From NCBI GenBank assembly GCA_019690095.1, contig JADGGD010000002.1:1-64000 (forward strand): a stretch of 64,000 nucleotides of DNA, given 5' to 3'. The notes under the pieces were generated by a model. The model saw only the letters and a list, made by a program, of their open reading frames with translations. It did not search any database and was not told the origin of the DNA. This DNA comes from Chloroflexota bacterium (GTDB taxonomy: Bacteria; Chloroflexota; UBA6077; FW602-bin22; CADDYW01). Below are positions 53,494 through 61,762 of this stretch, in pieces. The translations under genes were made by a program, and so were the position numbers. Every line of letters starts with the position of its first letter. Within the stretch, counting starts at the first letter, position 1.

Positions 53494-54360
53494 TCAACCG
53501 GCGGACGTTTTCTCATCCGCCGATGTCTCACTGGCCGGAGGCATCGGCGGTGCATTCTCCCCTGACGCCCCGGATCCGGCACGGGTCGCGCCGGTTCCCG
53601 GCCGCGGCCGGGAGATCTGGTTGAGCACCATGCTCTTGTGCGGGCGGACGCGGCTGAGAGGACACCGCTGGTAATCGGCCAGGGTCTCGTCGCAGTAGCC
53701 CAGGCGGAACTCCCCACATTTGGGCTGAATGAACTTCTTCAGCTCCGGACAGACCCGCCCAACCTCAGCCCGCGTCTTCGCCCAGAAGTGGCGAATCTCC
53801 CACTGCGCACGCGTGCAGAGCCGCTGATCGGCGATATGGAGGAGTTCCTCGAAGTTCACCGTAAACTGAATATTCGTGGCCGCGCTGTGCGGCAGGACAT
53901 AGCGGGCATCCTCTGCTGGGATGCCTGCGGCGAGGGCCTCCTGGTACAGTCGGGCTGCTTCGGCCATGAAGGCCACGTAGCGGTCCACCAGGCCGGCCTT
54001 TACCCAGGTCGGGGGAATAACGTACGGGAAATCGCCGCCGGTGAACTCAACGTAGCGTTGGCTCTGCTGGTCGAAGACAATCCCCACGTGGTGGCGAACA
54101 AGCTGATGCGATGTGACGCGCGACATCCCGCTCAGGCCAAAGGTGAAGTGAAGCTGCTGCTTGGGGGAGCCGTGGCCCGTCGGAAGCCAGCGTTCGAGGA
54201 ACTCCACCATTTTCTGTCGGCTGATCCTGCCCTCTTCGATGCGCCGACGGATCTCCTGCGGCGGCAGGCTCGAGTAACAGGTGCGGTATGCCACATACAG
54301 GACCGCAAGGGGATCGCGGGGATAATCGAGTAAGCGGACATCGGGAACGACCTCGGCCAC
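53494..54360 (-). CDS. thyX: flavin-dependent thymidylate synthase ThyX, atypical signature
   Basis: The 288-residue protein is ThyX by overall pattern: YRTCYSS, FTFGLSGMSRVTSHQLVRH, SQRYVEF and the C-terminal HFWAKTRAEVGRVCPEL. It makes dTMP from dUMP with methylenetetrahydrofolate, FAD and NADPH. The signature RHRxxSxNExSxRY reads RHHVGIVFDQQSQRY, with three or more substitutions. Four Cys after residue 205 (VCPEL, PKCGE, GYCDE, RCPLS) may bind a metal. The tail of about 35 residues is Pro/Ser/Ala-rich. GGGAGGG seven bases before GTG 54360 sets the start. No thyA is in view. Confidence 0.88.
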   Translation of the reverse strand: MAEVVPDVRLLDYPRDPLAVLYVAYRTCYSSLPPQEIRRRIEEGRISRQKMVEFLERWLPTGHGSPKQQLHFTFGLSGMSRVTSHQLVRHHVGIVFDQQSQRYVEFTGGDFPYVIPPTWVKAGLVDRYVAFMAEAARLYQEALAAGIPAEDARYVLPHSAATNIQFTVNFEELLHIADQRLCTRAQWEIRHFWAKTRAEVGRVCPELKKFIQPKCGEFRLGYCDETLADYQRCPLSRVRPHKSMVLNQISRPRPGTGATRAGSGASGENAPPMPPASETSADEKTSAG

Positions 54361-54416
54361 GGCCACCCCTCCCGAAAACTCATACCGTCACGACGGGCTT
54401 GCCCGGACCAGTATGG

Positions 54417-54422
54417 CCAGTA
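54417..54422 (-). promoter_or_regulatory. candidate -10 of the thyX gene
   Basis: TATACT on the minus strand about 57 bases before GTG 54360. No confident -35. Confidence 0.35.
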
Positions 54423-54437
54423 TAGCGCCGCGGCACA

Positions 54438-54472
54438 CGGACGGGCGTTCGAAATCCGTGAACGCCCGTCCG
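54438..54472 (-). terminator. hairpin after the uronate-dehydrogenase-like gene
   Basis: CGGACGGGCGTTC pairs perfectly with GAACGCCCGTCCG around a nine-base loop, 11 bases past the stop on the minus strand. No T-run, so it may slow or protect the RNA end. Confidence 0.55.
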
Positions 54473-54483
54473 CTACCCGGCGA

Positions 54484-55221
54484 TCAGACGCCCGGGCCCA
54501 GGATCTCCGCGGCGTAAATCTCCGCGTCATCCTCAGGGCGGTAACCGAGCAGCTCGATGGTATTGGTGATATCCCAGTGTCGTCGGCTGTTGCGGGAGAT
54601 CGCGTAGAAGATGCCAAAGCTGAGTGGACTTTCGATCGCCCGGGCGACAACCTGGGCGCAGTCTCGTGGACTCAGCCACATCCAGAGCCCGATTTCATCG
54701 CGCGGACGCTCGAGAAACCAGCCGATCCGCAGGCAGATAATTGAGAGCCCGTACTGGTCCACGTAGTAGCGCGCCAGAACCTCCCCGAACGCCTTGGAGA
54801 CACCGTAGAGCGAATCAGGACGCACCGGCTGATGGGTATAGATCGGCCACTGACGGTCGCGGTCGTACATCCCCATCACGTGATTTGTGGAGGCAAAGAC
54901 GATCTTGGGAACCCCTGCCTGGCGTGCCGCCTCGAAGACGTTGTAGGTTCCGATGATATTCCGCTCGAGGACGCTCTCCCACGGCGCGCGTGTGCTTGGA
55001 TCCGCAGCCATGTGCACCACCGCGTCGATCCCGTTCATGGCAGGGGCGATCTCGTCGAACCGGGAGATATCCGCGATCCACGTATCGGCCACGGGCGGGT
55101 GCTCCGGGATCGTCTGGTGATAGTGAAGCCGGAGATCATACTGGTCCTTCAGCCGCTCGGCGAGGGAACTGCCGATGCGTCCTGCCGCGCCGGTAATGAG
55201 AACCTTCTTCCTGGCAGTCAC
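54484..55221 (-). CDS. NAD-dependent epimerase/dehydratase, uronate-dehydrogenase-like
   Basis: A 245-residue extended SDR: KVLITGAAGRIGSSL (nucleotide site), VVHMAADPST, FASTNHVMGMY, and the catalytic Tyr-x-x-x-Lys in LYGVSKAFGE. RHWDITNTIELLGYRPEDDAE at the end resembles uronate dehydrogenases, which oxidise glucuronate or galacturonate to the lactone. AGGAGG six bases before GTG 55221 sets the start. A small unknown gene lies 56 bases upstream on the same strand. Confidence 0.85.
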   Translation of the reverse strand: MTARKKVLITGAAGRIGSSLAERLKDQYDLRLHYHQTIPEHPPVADTWIADISRFDEIAPAMNGIDAVVHMAADPSTRAPWESVLERNIIGTYNVFEAARQAGVPKIVFASTNHVMGMYDRDRQWPIYTHQPVRPDSLYGVSKAFGEVLARYYVDQYGLSIICLRIGWFLERPRDEIGLWMWLSPRDCAQVVARAIESPLSFGIFYAISRNSRRHWDITNTIELLGYRPEDDAEIYAAEILGPGV

Positions 55222-55277
55222 CTGATTCCTCCTGTATCGAGCCGTTGAGATCGATGCGGGAAGACGATCCACAGCGG

Positions 55278-55511
55278 TCAGGCGCGATCTGACGGGCGGG
55301 CCGCGAGGTCACCCAGGCCGGATCGGCACCGGGCCACGAGTTCGTGCGCCCGGGCCACTCTGTCGCGATCGGCCTCGCTCATGGGAATTCGTTCCACGTA
55401 ATGGGCAAGCCGGCTCTCGAGCTCGGCAAGCGCTGCATCGATCGGGCGGAGCAGTGCCTCCGCTGACTGTGGTCCCAGGTGGTACGGGGTATGAAATCGT
55501 GCGGGCATCAT
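55278..55511 (-). CDS. small helical protein of unknown function
   Basis: A 77-residue protein, predicted helical in its middle (SAEALLRPIDAALAELESRLAHYVERI, then EADRDRVARAHELVARCRSG). No transmembrane segment. GAGGAG four bases before ATG 55511 (or seven before ATG 55508) supports translation. I do not recognise it. The frame extends upstream to 55631 without a ribosome-binding site. Confidence 0.55.
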   Translation of the reverse strand: MMPARFHTPYHLGPQSAEALLRPIDAALAELESRLAHYVERIPMSEADRDRVARAHELVARCRSGLGDLAARPSDRA

Positions 55512-55544
55512 CAATCTCCTCGGAAGCAGTAACGCCACGGCGTG

Positions 55545-55550
55545 TAGAAT
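55545..55550 (+). promoter_or_regulatory. -10 element of the TPR-like gene
   Basis: TAGAAT lies ten bases before ATG 55561, so the mRNA would be near-leaderless. There is no ribosome-binding site. Confidence 0.4.
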
Positions 55551-55560
55551 AATCCACGGA

Positions 55561-56442
55561 ATGGGCCTCGTGCAACGTCTCCTTGCCCGGGCGCTGATCG
55601 GTCGCCGGGTACGAGAGCTGGCGGCGCTCATCCCCGATCCGGGATGTCCGCCGGACCGTCTGGTCTCCGCGTTCGCCCGCGCCGAGGTGGCTTATCAGGC
55701 CTCCCCCCGGCACTACGGGCTGGCTTTCCTCCTGGGGCGAGCAAGCCAGTGCATCGCCGCGGAACTCCCGTGGCACGACCGCACCGCCTGGTATCGGCGG
55801 GCTCTCGAATATTTCGAAAGCGCGGCACGCCTGGCAGAAGCCGGAAACACTGCGGGCGCGGATGGTCTGCCGGAGGTCTCGGCCCATACCTGGGGGGATG
55901 ATCTCGATCTTCAGCACCGGGCCTGGCTGGCCGCGTCGTTCGAGGCTGGCGTCCTTGCCGTTGGGGAGTTCCGGATCCGCGATCCAGCTCGAGCGGTCCA
56001 CTACCTGCGCCGCGTGGCCGAGACCGTGCGGGGCGCTCATCCAGTCTGGTACTATCTGGGAGAAGCCTATCTGCTCGTCGGCGAGTTCGACGCGGCGGAA
56101 GCGGCATGGCGCGAAGGGCTGGCACGCGCCCCCGACGACAGGACGCTCCAGGCCGTGCTTCGCAATCTTCCCGCTGATCGGGTCCGACACGCCGTTCGCG
56201 ACGGAGACTGGCTAGCCGCACGCCGAGCCCTGGAGCGGCTTCCAGAGGGCGCAATGCCCACAAGCGAGCGCCTGACCATTGAAGGGGACGTCCACCTGGC
56301 CATGGGCGACCCGGAGGCAGCCCGACGGTGCTGGATTGCCGCACTGGAGGCAGATCCGCACGCCGTTGGCGTCCGGCGTCGCCTGCATCGCCTGGCGCGA
56401 GGCGGACACCTGCCCCCAGCGGGACGATCGGCGAGCGGATAG
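55561..56442 (+). CDS. TPR-like helical repeat protein
   Basis: The 293-residue protein has repeated helical pairs, including ARAVHYLRRVAETVRGAHPVWYYLGEAYLLVGEFDAAEAAWREGLARAPDD and a last repeat with GDVHLAMGDPEAARRCWIAALEADPHA. These match tetratricopeptide repeats that bind proteins. About 1-110 is also helical but not clearly TPR. No signal or membrane segment. It precedes the transketolase pair on the same strand but the pair has its own promoter. Partner unknown. Confidence 0.75.
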   Translation: MGLVQRLLARALIGRRVRELAALIPDPGCPPDRLVSAFARAEVAYQASPRHYGLAFLLGRASQCIAAELPWHDRTAWYRRALEYFESAARLAEAGNTAGADGLPEVSAHTWGDDLDLQHRAWLAASFEAGVLAVGEFRIRDPARAVHYLRRVAETVRGAHPVWYYLGEAYLLVGEFDAAEAAWREGLARAPDDRTLQAVLRNLPADRVRHAVRDGDWLAARRALERLPEGAMPTSERLTIEGDVHLAMGDPEAARRCWIAALEADPHAVGVRRRLHRLARGGHLPPAGRSASG

Positions 56443-56447
56443 GACCG

Positions 56448-56456
56448 TGCTATAAT
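56448..56456 (+). promoter_or_regulatory. extended -10 promoter of the split transketolase genes
   Basis: TGC-TATAAT (56448-56456) with no clear -35. The start near 56463 leaves a 19-base leader containing GGAGGAG. Confidence 0.6.
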
Positions 56457-56481
56457 GCGCCAAAACAGTGGGAGGAGAGCG

Positions 56482-57354
56482 GTGCAGACAGCGGTGGATG
56501 AACTCCAGATGCTGCGCGAAACCGCCCGTCAGGTGCGGCGACTGGTCGTGCAGTCAGTGTATCGGGCTAAGGCCGGGCACCTGGGCGGACCACTTTCAGC
56601 CGCGGATGTCCTCACTGTCCTCTACTTCAAGATCCTGCGCGTGGATCCGTCCCGGCCGGACTGGCCGGACCGGGATCGCTTCATTCTCTCGAAAGGCCAC
56701 TCGGCGATCGCGCTCTACGCGACGCTCGCCCTGCGAGGATTCTTCCCGGTCGAGGAGCTCGATACCTTCGACGAGATCGACTCCCGCCTGCAGGGTCATC
56801 CGGATATGACGCGGACGCCTGGTCTCGATATGTCAACCGGTTCCCTTGGTCAGGGGCTCTCTCCCGGCGTCGGCATGGCCCTCGGCGCCAGGCTACTGGG
56901 CAAGGATTTCCACACCTGGGTCATGCTCGGCGATGGAGAGATCCAGGAAGGGCAGATCTGGGAAGCGGCCTTCGTGGCCGAGCGCTACCGCCTGGATAAC
57001 CTGACCGCGATTCTGGACTACAACGGCCTTCAGCAGTATGGCTGGACCAGTGCGGTGCTGAACGGGAAGCGATCGCCCCGGATGTCGGTTGAGGATCCAC
57101 GGCGCCTCTGGGAGGCGTGGGGATGGAACGTCCTGGAGATGAATGGACACGATGTCGGCGAGATCCTGCACACCTGTCGGCAGGCCCTATCGTTCCGCGG
57201 ACAGGGGAAGCCAACGATCATCATCTCCCATTCGGTCAAGGGAAAGGGCGTCTCATTCATGGAGAATGACTACAACTGGCACTCCAAAGTATTAACCGAC
57301 GAGGATTATGCTCGGGCCATGGCTGATCTCGAGCGCCCTCTGGGAGGTGCATAG
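56482..57354 (+). CDS. transketolase, N-terminal (TPP-binding) subunit
   Basis: The 290-residue protein is the N half of transketolase: AKAGHLGGPLSAADVL, ILSKGHSAIALYA, DMSTGSLGQGLSPGVGMA, and the TPP/Mg motif GDGEIQEGQIWEA followed by LDYNGLQ. Split transketolases need the C-terminal partner, which begins one base after this stop. Together they would move two-carbon units between ketoses and aldoses, with sugars of the pentose phosphate pathway as usual substrates. GTG 56482 follows GGAGGAGAGCG. Confidence 0.93.
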   Translation: MQTAVDELQMLRETARQVRRLVVQSVYRAKAGHLGGPLSAADVLTVLYFKILRVDPSRPDWPDRDRFILSKGHSAIALYATLALRGFFPVEELDTFDEIDSRLQGHPDMTRTPGLDMSTGSLGQGLSPGVGMALGARLLGKDFHTWVMLGDGEIQEGQIWEAAFVAERYRLDNLTAILDYNGLQQYGWTSAVLNGKRSPRMSVEDPRRLWEAWGWNVLEMNGHDVGEILHTCRQALSFRGQGKPTIIISHSVKGKGVSFMENDYNWHSKVLTDEDYARAMADLERPLGGA

Positions 57355-57355
57355 G

Positions 57356-58297
57356 ATGCCCGAGAGCGTGGCCATGCGTGACGTGTTCGCGAATACCCTG
57401 GTGGAGCTGGCCGGTCAGTACCCGAACCTGGTGGTCCTGGATGGCGACCTCGCGAACTCGACCCGAGCTGAGGTATTCGAGCAGCACTACCCGGATCGCT
57501 TCCTGGAGATGGGGATTGCCGAACAAAACCTGATGGGCGTTGCGGCAGGTCTGGCCACGGTCGGCTTGATCCCGTGGCTGAGCAGCTTCGCGGTCTTCCT
57601 GGTCAACCGGGATCTGGATCAGCTGCGCATGGTCGTGGCCCAGCCGAACCTCAATGTGAAGATCGGCGCGGGATACGCCGGCCTGTTTACCGCACGAACC
57701 GGCAAGACGCATCAGGAGGTATCCGACCTCGCGGTGATGCGTGCCATGCCGCATCTCACCGTCGTAGCTCCCGCGGACGGCGTGGAGGCGCGTCTCGTTA
57801 TGCACGCGGCCACCGCCAGCCCCGGACCATGGTATGTTCGCCTCGTCCGGGACCCGACACCCGTTATCTTCGATAACAGTTACCGCTACGTGCCCGGTCA
57901 GACGGTGACGCTCCGGCAGGGAACAGATATCACGCTCTTCGGAACAGGGGTTCAAAGCGTCCGGGCGCTCCAGGCCGCGGATCTGCTCGCCGCGGAGGGC
58001 ATCTCCGCGGAGGTGGTGCACGTCCCAACCCTCAAGCCGCTCGATCCAGAGGGGATCGTCCGCGCCGCCGAGAAGACCGGTCTGGTGGTCACGACCGAGG
58101 AACATACAATCATCGGCGGGCTGGGAAGCGCGGTCGCCGAGATCCTCGGTGAACACCGTCCGACGCCGCTCCGCCGCCATGGGCTGATGGATGTGTTCGG
58201 CGAGTCGGGCGCGAACGATGATCTGATCGAGAAATACGGACTGGCACCCCACCACATCGCCGACGCCGCTCGCGCGCTTCTCCGGGCCCACCGCTGA
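57356..58297 (+). CDS. transketolase, C-terminal (pyrimidine-binding) subunit
   Basis: The 313-residue protein holds the PYR domain (RDVFANTLVELAG, LDGDLANST, MGIAEQNLMGVAAGLA, with the conserved Glu) and the C-terminal domain (VTLFGTGVQSVRALQAADLL). It completes the active site with the upstream subunit. A related split exists in DXP-synthase-like proteins, but the pair here matches archaeal and deep-branching bacterial transketolases. ATG 57356 follows GGAGG at eight bases. Confidence 0.92.
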   Translation: MPESVAMRDVFANTLVELAGQYPNLVVLDGDLANSTRAEVFEQHYPDRFLEMGIAEQNLMGVAAGLATVGLIPWLSSFAVFLVNRDLDQLRMVVAQPNLNVKIGAGYAGLFTARTGKTHQEVSDLAVMRAMPHLTVVAPADGVEARLVMHAATASPGPWYVRLVRDPTPVIFDNSYRYVPGQTVTLRQGTDITLFGTGVQSVRALQAADLLAAEGISAEVVHVPTLKPLDPEGIVRAAEKTGLVVTTEEHTIIGGLGSAVAEILGEHRPTPLRRHGLMDVFGESGANDDLIEKYGLAPHHIADAARALLRAHR

Positions 58298-58379
58298 GGT
58301 CCTGAGCCGCAAGCCGGATACGGCCGTGAGTCCCGCCCCGGGACGCATGGCTGGACGGCGGTGAGGTGGCCTTCCTGGT

Positions 58380-58409
58380 TTGACAGGGGGATGGACCGCC
58401 CCGTATAAT
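58380..58409 (+). promoter_or_regulatory. consensus promoter of the rpmH-parA block
   Basis: Perfect TTGACA (58380-58385) and TATAAT (58404-58409), 18 bases apart. Transcript start near 58416. This is the strongest promoter in the window. Confidence 0.9.
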
Positions 58410-58453
58410 CACAAGGTACACGCGTACGCCGGCAGCAAGAGGAAGAGCGCACC

Positions 58454-58594
58454 GTGCCCAAGCGAACCTATCAGCCGAAGAGGCACCATCGACGACGAGT
58501 CCACGGCTTTCTGAAGCGCATGTCAACGCCCGGTGGTCGCAACGTGATTCGACGACGCCGAGCGAAGGGGCGTCATCGCCTGGTACCGGTCTAA
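58454..58594 (+). CDS. rpmH: 50S ribosomal protein L34
   Basis: A 46-residue, very basic protein ([41 protein letters not shown]) that matches L34 in length and pattern. L34 lies deep in the large ribosomal subunit. GTG 58454 is the start. It heads the conserved rpmH-rnpA-yidD-yidC-jag block. Confidence 0.96.
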   Translation: MPKRTYQPKRHHRRRVHGFLKRMSTPGGRNVIRRRRAKGRHRLVPV

Positions 58595-58604
58595 CACGGT
58601 CACG

Positions 58605-59084
58605 TTGACGGACGACCCGGGGCGGACGGTGACCGTTGGAGGAGAAAGGGAACCCCGTCAGCGGTCGAAGCGACGCTGTGAGCGACTGCGCGGCTCTGCT
58701 GATTACACACGGGTGCGGACAGCGGGTCAATCGTGGCCATCATCCCTTTTCGTCGTCCAGGCGGCGCCGAATGAAGCCGGAATCGTGCGTGTCGGGATCA
58801 TCGTCAGCAAGCGGCTGGGAAAGGCAGTCCGCCGGAACCGGGTCCGCCGTTTGCTGCGAGAGGCCTCACGGCGTTTGTGCGACTATATACCGGGCGGGTG
58901 GGATCTGGTGATTATCGCACGACCGGCAATTGTCGGGGTCGCGCTGACCGAGATTACCGAGGTACTCGCCAACACCCTGCGACGTGCCGGCCTTCTCACC
59001 GAACGACCGATCGAGGGTACGGCCGGAGATGGACGGCTTCTCCTGGCCGACGAGCCGCCGCGACCGAACGAGGCGGGCCCATGA
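58605..59084 (+). CDS. rnpA: ribonuclease P protein component
   Basis: The protein has the RNR motif region [19 protein letters not shown] and [23 protein letters not shown], typical of RnpA, which binds the RNase P RNA and helps mature tRNA 5' ends. The product is longer than usual (159 against about 115-130) because of a charged N-terminal extension and a C-terminal tail. The start is uncertain: TTG 58605 or GTG 58629. The stop overlaps the next gene (ATGA). Confidence 0.92.
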   Translation: MTDDPGRTVTVGGEREPRQRSKRRCERLRGSADYTRVRTAGQSWPSSLFVVQAAPNEAGIVRVGIIVSKRLGKAVRRNRVRRLLREASRRLCDYIPGGWDLVIIARPAIVGVALTEITEVLANTLRRAGLLTERPIEGTAGDGRLLLADEPPRPNEAGP

Positions 59085-59290
59085 AGGGGCTTGTACTGGC
59101 ATTGATTCGTCTCTACCAGCTGACCCTCTCGCGCGTTCTTCCCCCGGCGTGCCGCTTCTATCCGACCTGCTCTCAGTACGCCTATGAAGCGGTCGCCCGG
59201 TACGGGGTCCTCCGGGGAGGATGGCTAGCCATGGGCCGTCTGCTCCGGTGCCACCCGTTCAATCCCGGCGGTTACGATCCCGTCCGCTAG
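59081..59290 (+). CDS. yidD: membrane protein insertion efficiency factor YidD
   Basis: A 69-residue protein with the whole YidD signature: [27 protein letters not shown] (three conserved Cys-type positions), and [16 protein letters not shown] at the end. It is associated with the Sec/YidC insertion site in the membrane. ATG 59081 overlaps the rnpA stop, so translation is coupled. Confidence 0.95.
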   Translation: MKGLVLALIRLYQLTLSRVLPPACRFYPTCSQYAYEAVARYGVLRGGWLAMGRLLRCHPFNPGGYDPVR

Positions 59291-59309
59291 CTCCGAGGAG
59301 GATTTGTCC

Positions 59310-60152
59310 TTGCCAGATATTGGCGGCCTGTACAACGCGCTCCGCGATGCCCTCGCGGGTCCGATGTTCCAGGCACTGGTCTTCCTCTACCACGTGCTTG
59401 GCAGTATCGGCATCCCCAATTGGGGACTGACGATCATCCTGTTTACGATTCTCGTCAAGATCATCTTCTGGCCGCTGACAATCCAGCAGATTCGGTCCTC
59501 CCGAGCCCTGCAGGCTCTCCAGCCCCAGCTGAACGAGCTGAAACGGCTCCACGGGAAGGATAAAGAGCGGCTCATGCAGGAGCAGATGCGCCTCTATCGG
59601 GAGAACCGGGTCAACCCGATGGCAGGCTGCCTGCCCATGCTGATTCAGCTTCCGATCTGGATTGCGCTCTACCAGGCCCTGTACGAACTCGCTGCCCGGC
59701 ACTTTCTGGATAGCGGCTTCCTCTGGGTCCCTAACCTCGCCCAGCCCGAGGGCTTCCCCTATGTGCTGGCCATCTTCACCGGGCTGACCCAGCTGGTTAT
59801 CCAGCGCATGATTCAGGTCCAGACGACCGATCCCCAGCAGCAGGCCATGAATCAGGCGATGCAGTTAATGCCGCTGATGTACATCGTGATCTCGATCAAG
59901 ATGCCAGCCGGGCTGGTTCTGTACTGGGCCGCGTCGAATCTCTTTACGCTGATTCAACAGTCCTTCTTCTACGGGTGGGGCTCGGTGCTCCCGGGGCGTC
60001 GCCGCCCCGCGCTTGCCGTGAGTGCGCCTCGTCCATCCTCCGGCGCGGCGGCACCGCGGCCATCCCCCGAGCCGGCCAACGGCCGGGTCTCCGCCCCAGC
60101 AGCCGGGGCACCGGCCGGGGCGCCGCGTCGCGTCAAGAAACGACGGAAGTAA
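59310..60152 (+). CDS. yidC: membrane protein insertase YidC/Oxa1
   Basis: The 280-residue protein has the YidC/Oxa1 core with five membrane segments: about 17-60, IFWPLTIQQI, CLPMLIQLPIWIALYQALY, PYVLAIFTGLTQLVIQ, and LMPLMYIVISIKMPAGLVLYWAASNLF. It lacks the large periplasmic domain of Gram-negative YidC, as in monoderm bacteria. The C-terminal tail is Pro/Ala-rich then basic (RRVKKRRK), which can contact the ribosome. TTG 59310 fits GAGGAGGA at eight bases; TTG 59304 is the alternative. Confidence 0.93.
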   Translation: MPDIGGLYNALRDALAGPMFQALVFLYHVLGSIGIPNWGLTIILFTILVKIIFWPLTIQQIRSSRALQALQPQLNELKRLHGKDKERLMQEQMRLYRENRVNPMAGCLPMLIQLPIWIALYQALYELAARHFLDSGFLWVPNLAQPEGFPYVLAIFTGLTQLVIQRMIQVQTTDPQQQAMNQAMQLMPLMYIVISIKMPAGLVLYWAASNLFTLIQQSFFYGWGSVLPGRRRPALAVSAPRPSSGAAAPRPSPEPANGRVSAPAAGAPAGAPRRVKKRRK

Positions 60153-60182
60153 AGGCCCTCTTCGATAGGAGGAGAAACAACC

Positions 60183-60875
60183 GTGGAGAGCCTGGAAGTC
60201 ACCGCCCGAACGGTCAGTGAGGCTATCGAAAAGGCGCTGGCCAAGCTGGGTCTCACGCGCGACGAGGTCGACATCTCGATCCTCTCCGAAGGAAGTCGGG
60301 GTATCCTGGGCATCGGCGGGGAAGATGCCCGCATCCTTGTCTCTCCCCGCGAGATCAGCCGACCGAACGGAGACACCCGCCCCCGTCCTGCCCCGACACC
60401 GGAGCTGTATGCCGAGACGGCTCGTGATGTCCTTGATCATCTCTTGAGCACAATGCGCGTGCGAGCACGGGTGGAGATCCGTGCGGTGCCCGCGGCCGCC
60501 GCCGAGCAGGGATTCGTTGCGGCGGTCGAGGTTGTGCGCCCTGATGATGTCGGGATCCTGATCGGCCGCCGCGGCGAGACCTTATCAGCACTCCAGTTCC
60601 TGACCACTCTGATCGTTGCGAAGCGGGTCGGAAAATGGGGGAAGATCCTCGTTGATGTCGAAGGATACCGTGCCCGCCGGGAGATCACCCTGCGCAATCT
60701 GGCCAATCGGATTGCCTCGCGGGTCCAGGAGACGCGCAAGCCCATGGCGCTCGAGGCCATGCCGGCCAACGAGCGGCGGATCGTCCATCTTGCTCTCCAG
60801 AACCACCCGGCCGTGACGACGGCCAGTACCGGCGAGGGCGATCAGCGCCGCGTCGTGATCTCGCCAAAGCGGTGA
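60183..60875 (+). CDS. jag: RNA-binding protein Jag (SpoIIIJ-associated, KhpB)
   Basis: The 230-residue protein has the Jag-N domain (SLEVTARTVSEAIEKALAKLG), a linker, a KH domain (VRPDDVGILIGRRGETLSALQFL), and an R3H domain near the end (ANERRIVHLALQNHPAV). It binds RNA and is the usual neighbour of yidC. GTG 60183 follows AGGAGGAGAAAC. Its stop overlaps the start of the PfkB gene by four bases (GTGA). Confidence 0.93.
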   Translation: MESLEVTARTVSEAIEKALAKLGLTRDEVDISILSEGSRGILGIGGEDARILVSPREISRPNGDTRPRPAPTPELYAETARDVLDHLLSTMRVRARVEIRAVPAAAAEQGFVAAVEVVRPDDVGILIGRRGETLSALQFLTTLIVAKRVGKWGKILVDVEGYRARREITLRNLANRIASRVQETRKPMALEAMPANERRIVHLALQNHPAVTTASTGEGDQRRVVISPKR

Positions 60876-61762
60876 GCAGGATTTCCGCTCCCCGGCCGGT
60901 GGATGGGTTCGTCCCGGATTACCTGATCGTCGGGCACGTGACCCGCGATATCGTGGGCGACGGCCATGTGATCGGCGGAACAGTGACCTACGCCGGCCTC
61001 ACGGCGGTTGCCCTGGGCCGCCGCGTCGCCGCGGTGACCAGTGCGGGGGATGACTTTGACGTGGGGCGCGCCCTGCCGTCCATTCAATTTCAGGTCCGCC
61101 GCGCGCCTGCCACGACGACCTTCGAAAACGTGTACCACGGCGGCCATCGCCAGCAGTGGATCCGTGCCGTCGCCGCGCCGCTGGATCACTCGTTGATTCC
61201 AGAGGGCTGGCGGCATGCGCCGATTGTGCACCTGGCACCGCTCGCCCGCGAGTTCGGGGCGGAGATGATCACTGCCTTCTCGGGCTACGGCCTGCTCGGG
61301 CTCACCCCTCAGGGCTGGCTGCGCCGCTGGAACGCTGACGGCTTCGTCGAGCGATGCAGTTGGGAGCACCCTGAGGAGGTGCTGAAGGTCTGTGATGCGG
61401 TCGTGCTAAGTGAAGAGGATGTCGACGGCGACTGGGAGCTATTGCGTGGATACGCGGGAGTCGCACGTCTGCTGGTGGTGACCCAAGGGGCCCGGGGCTG
61501 TACCGTCTTTCAGCGCGGACGGGCCTGGCAGGTCGCGGCCTTCCCTGCCACTGAGGTCGATGCGACCGGCGCGGGTGACGTCTTCGCTGCCGCCTTCTTT
61601 ACCCACCTGCTCGATCACGGCGACCCGGTCCAGGCCGCGCACTACGCTAACTGCGTTGCCAGTTTCGCGGTCGAGGCTCTCGGCACGGCCGGCATTCCAA
61701 CGCGCGAGGCGATCGCCCGACGCCTGGCGGCGCACCCACTGTCCCTCACGGTTATCCAATGA
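60872..61762 (+). CDS. PfkB-family sugar or nucleoside kinase
   Basis: The 296-residue protein has the ribokinase fold: YLIVGHVTRDIVGDGHVIGGTVTYAGLTAVALG at the N-terminal (sugar-site glycine pair), and the C-terminal signature EVDATGAGDVFAAAFF with the catalytic Asp. It phosphorylates a small alcohol with ATP; the substrate is unknown. GTG 60872 overlaps the jag stop (GTGA), and its own stop overlaps parA (ATGA), so the three are translated as one. A kinase at this place is unusual, since mnmE and mnmG often sit between jag and parA. Confidence 0.88.
   Translation: MSRISAPRPVDGFVPDYLIVGHVTRDIVGDGHVIGGTVTYAGLTAVALGRRVAAVTSAGDDFDVGRALPSIQFQVRRAPATTTFENVYHGGHRQQWIRAVAAPLDHSLIPEGWRHAPIVHLAPLAREFGAEMITAFSGYGLLGLTPQGWLRRWNADGFVERCSWEHPEEVLKVCDAVVLSEEDVDGDWELLRGYAGVARLLVVTQGARGCTVFQRGRAWQVAAFPATEVDATGAGDVFAAAFFTHLLDHGDPVQAAHYANCVASFAVEALGTAGIPTREAIARRLAAHPLSLTVIQ

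Noticed and set aside
53498-53523. Hairpin CGGCGGA/TCCGCCG between GAPDH and thyX as a shared terminator
   Set aside because: It falls inside the 3' coding end of thyX and has no T-run in either direction, so a terminator role is not supported.
58298-58453. oriC or DnaA-box cluster near rpmH
   Set aside because: No TTATCCACA-like boxes or AT-rich stretch are present; only a strong promoter is found.
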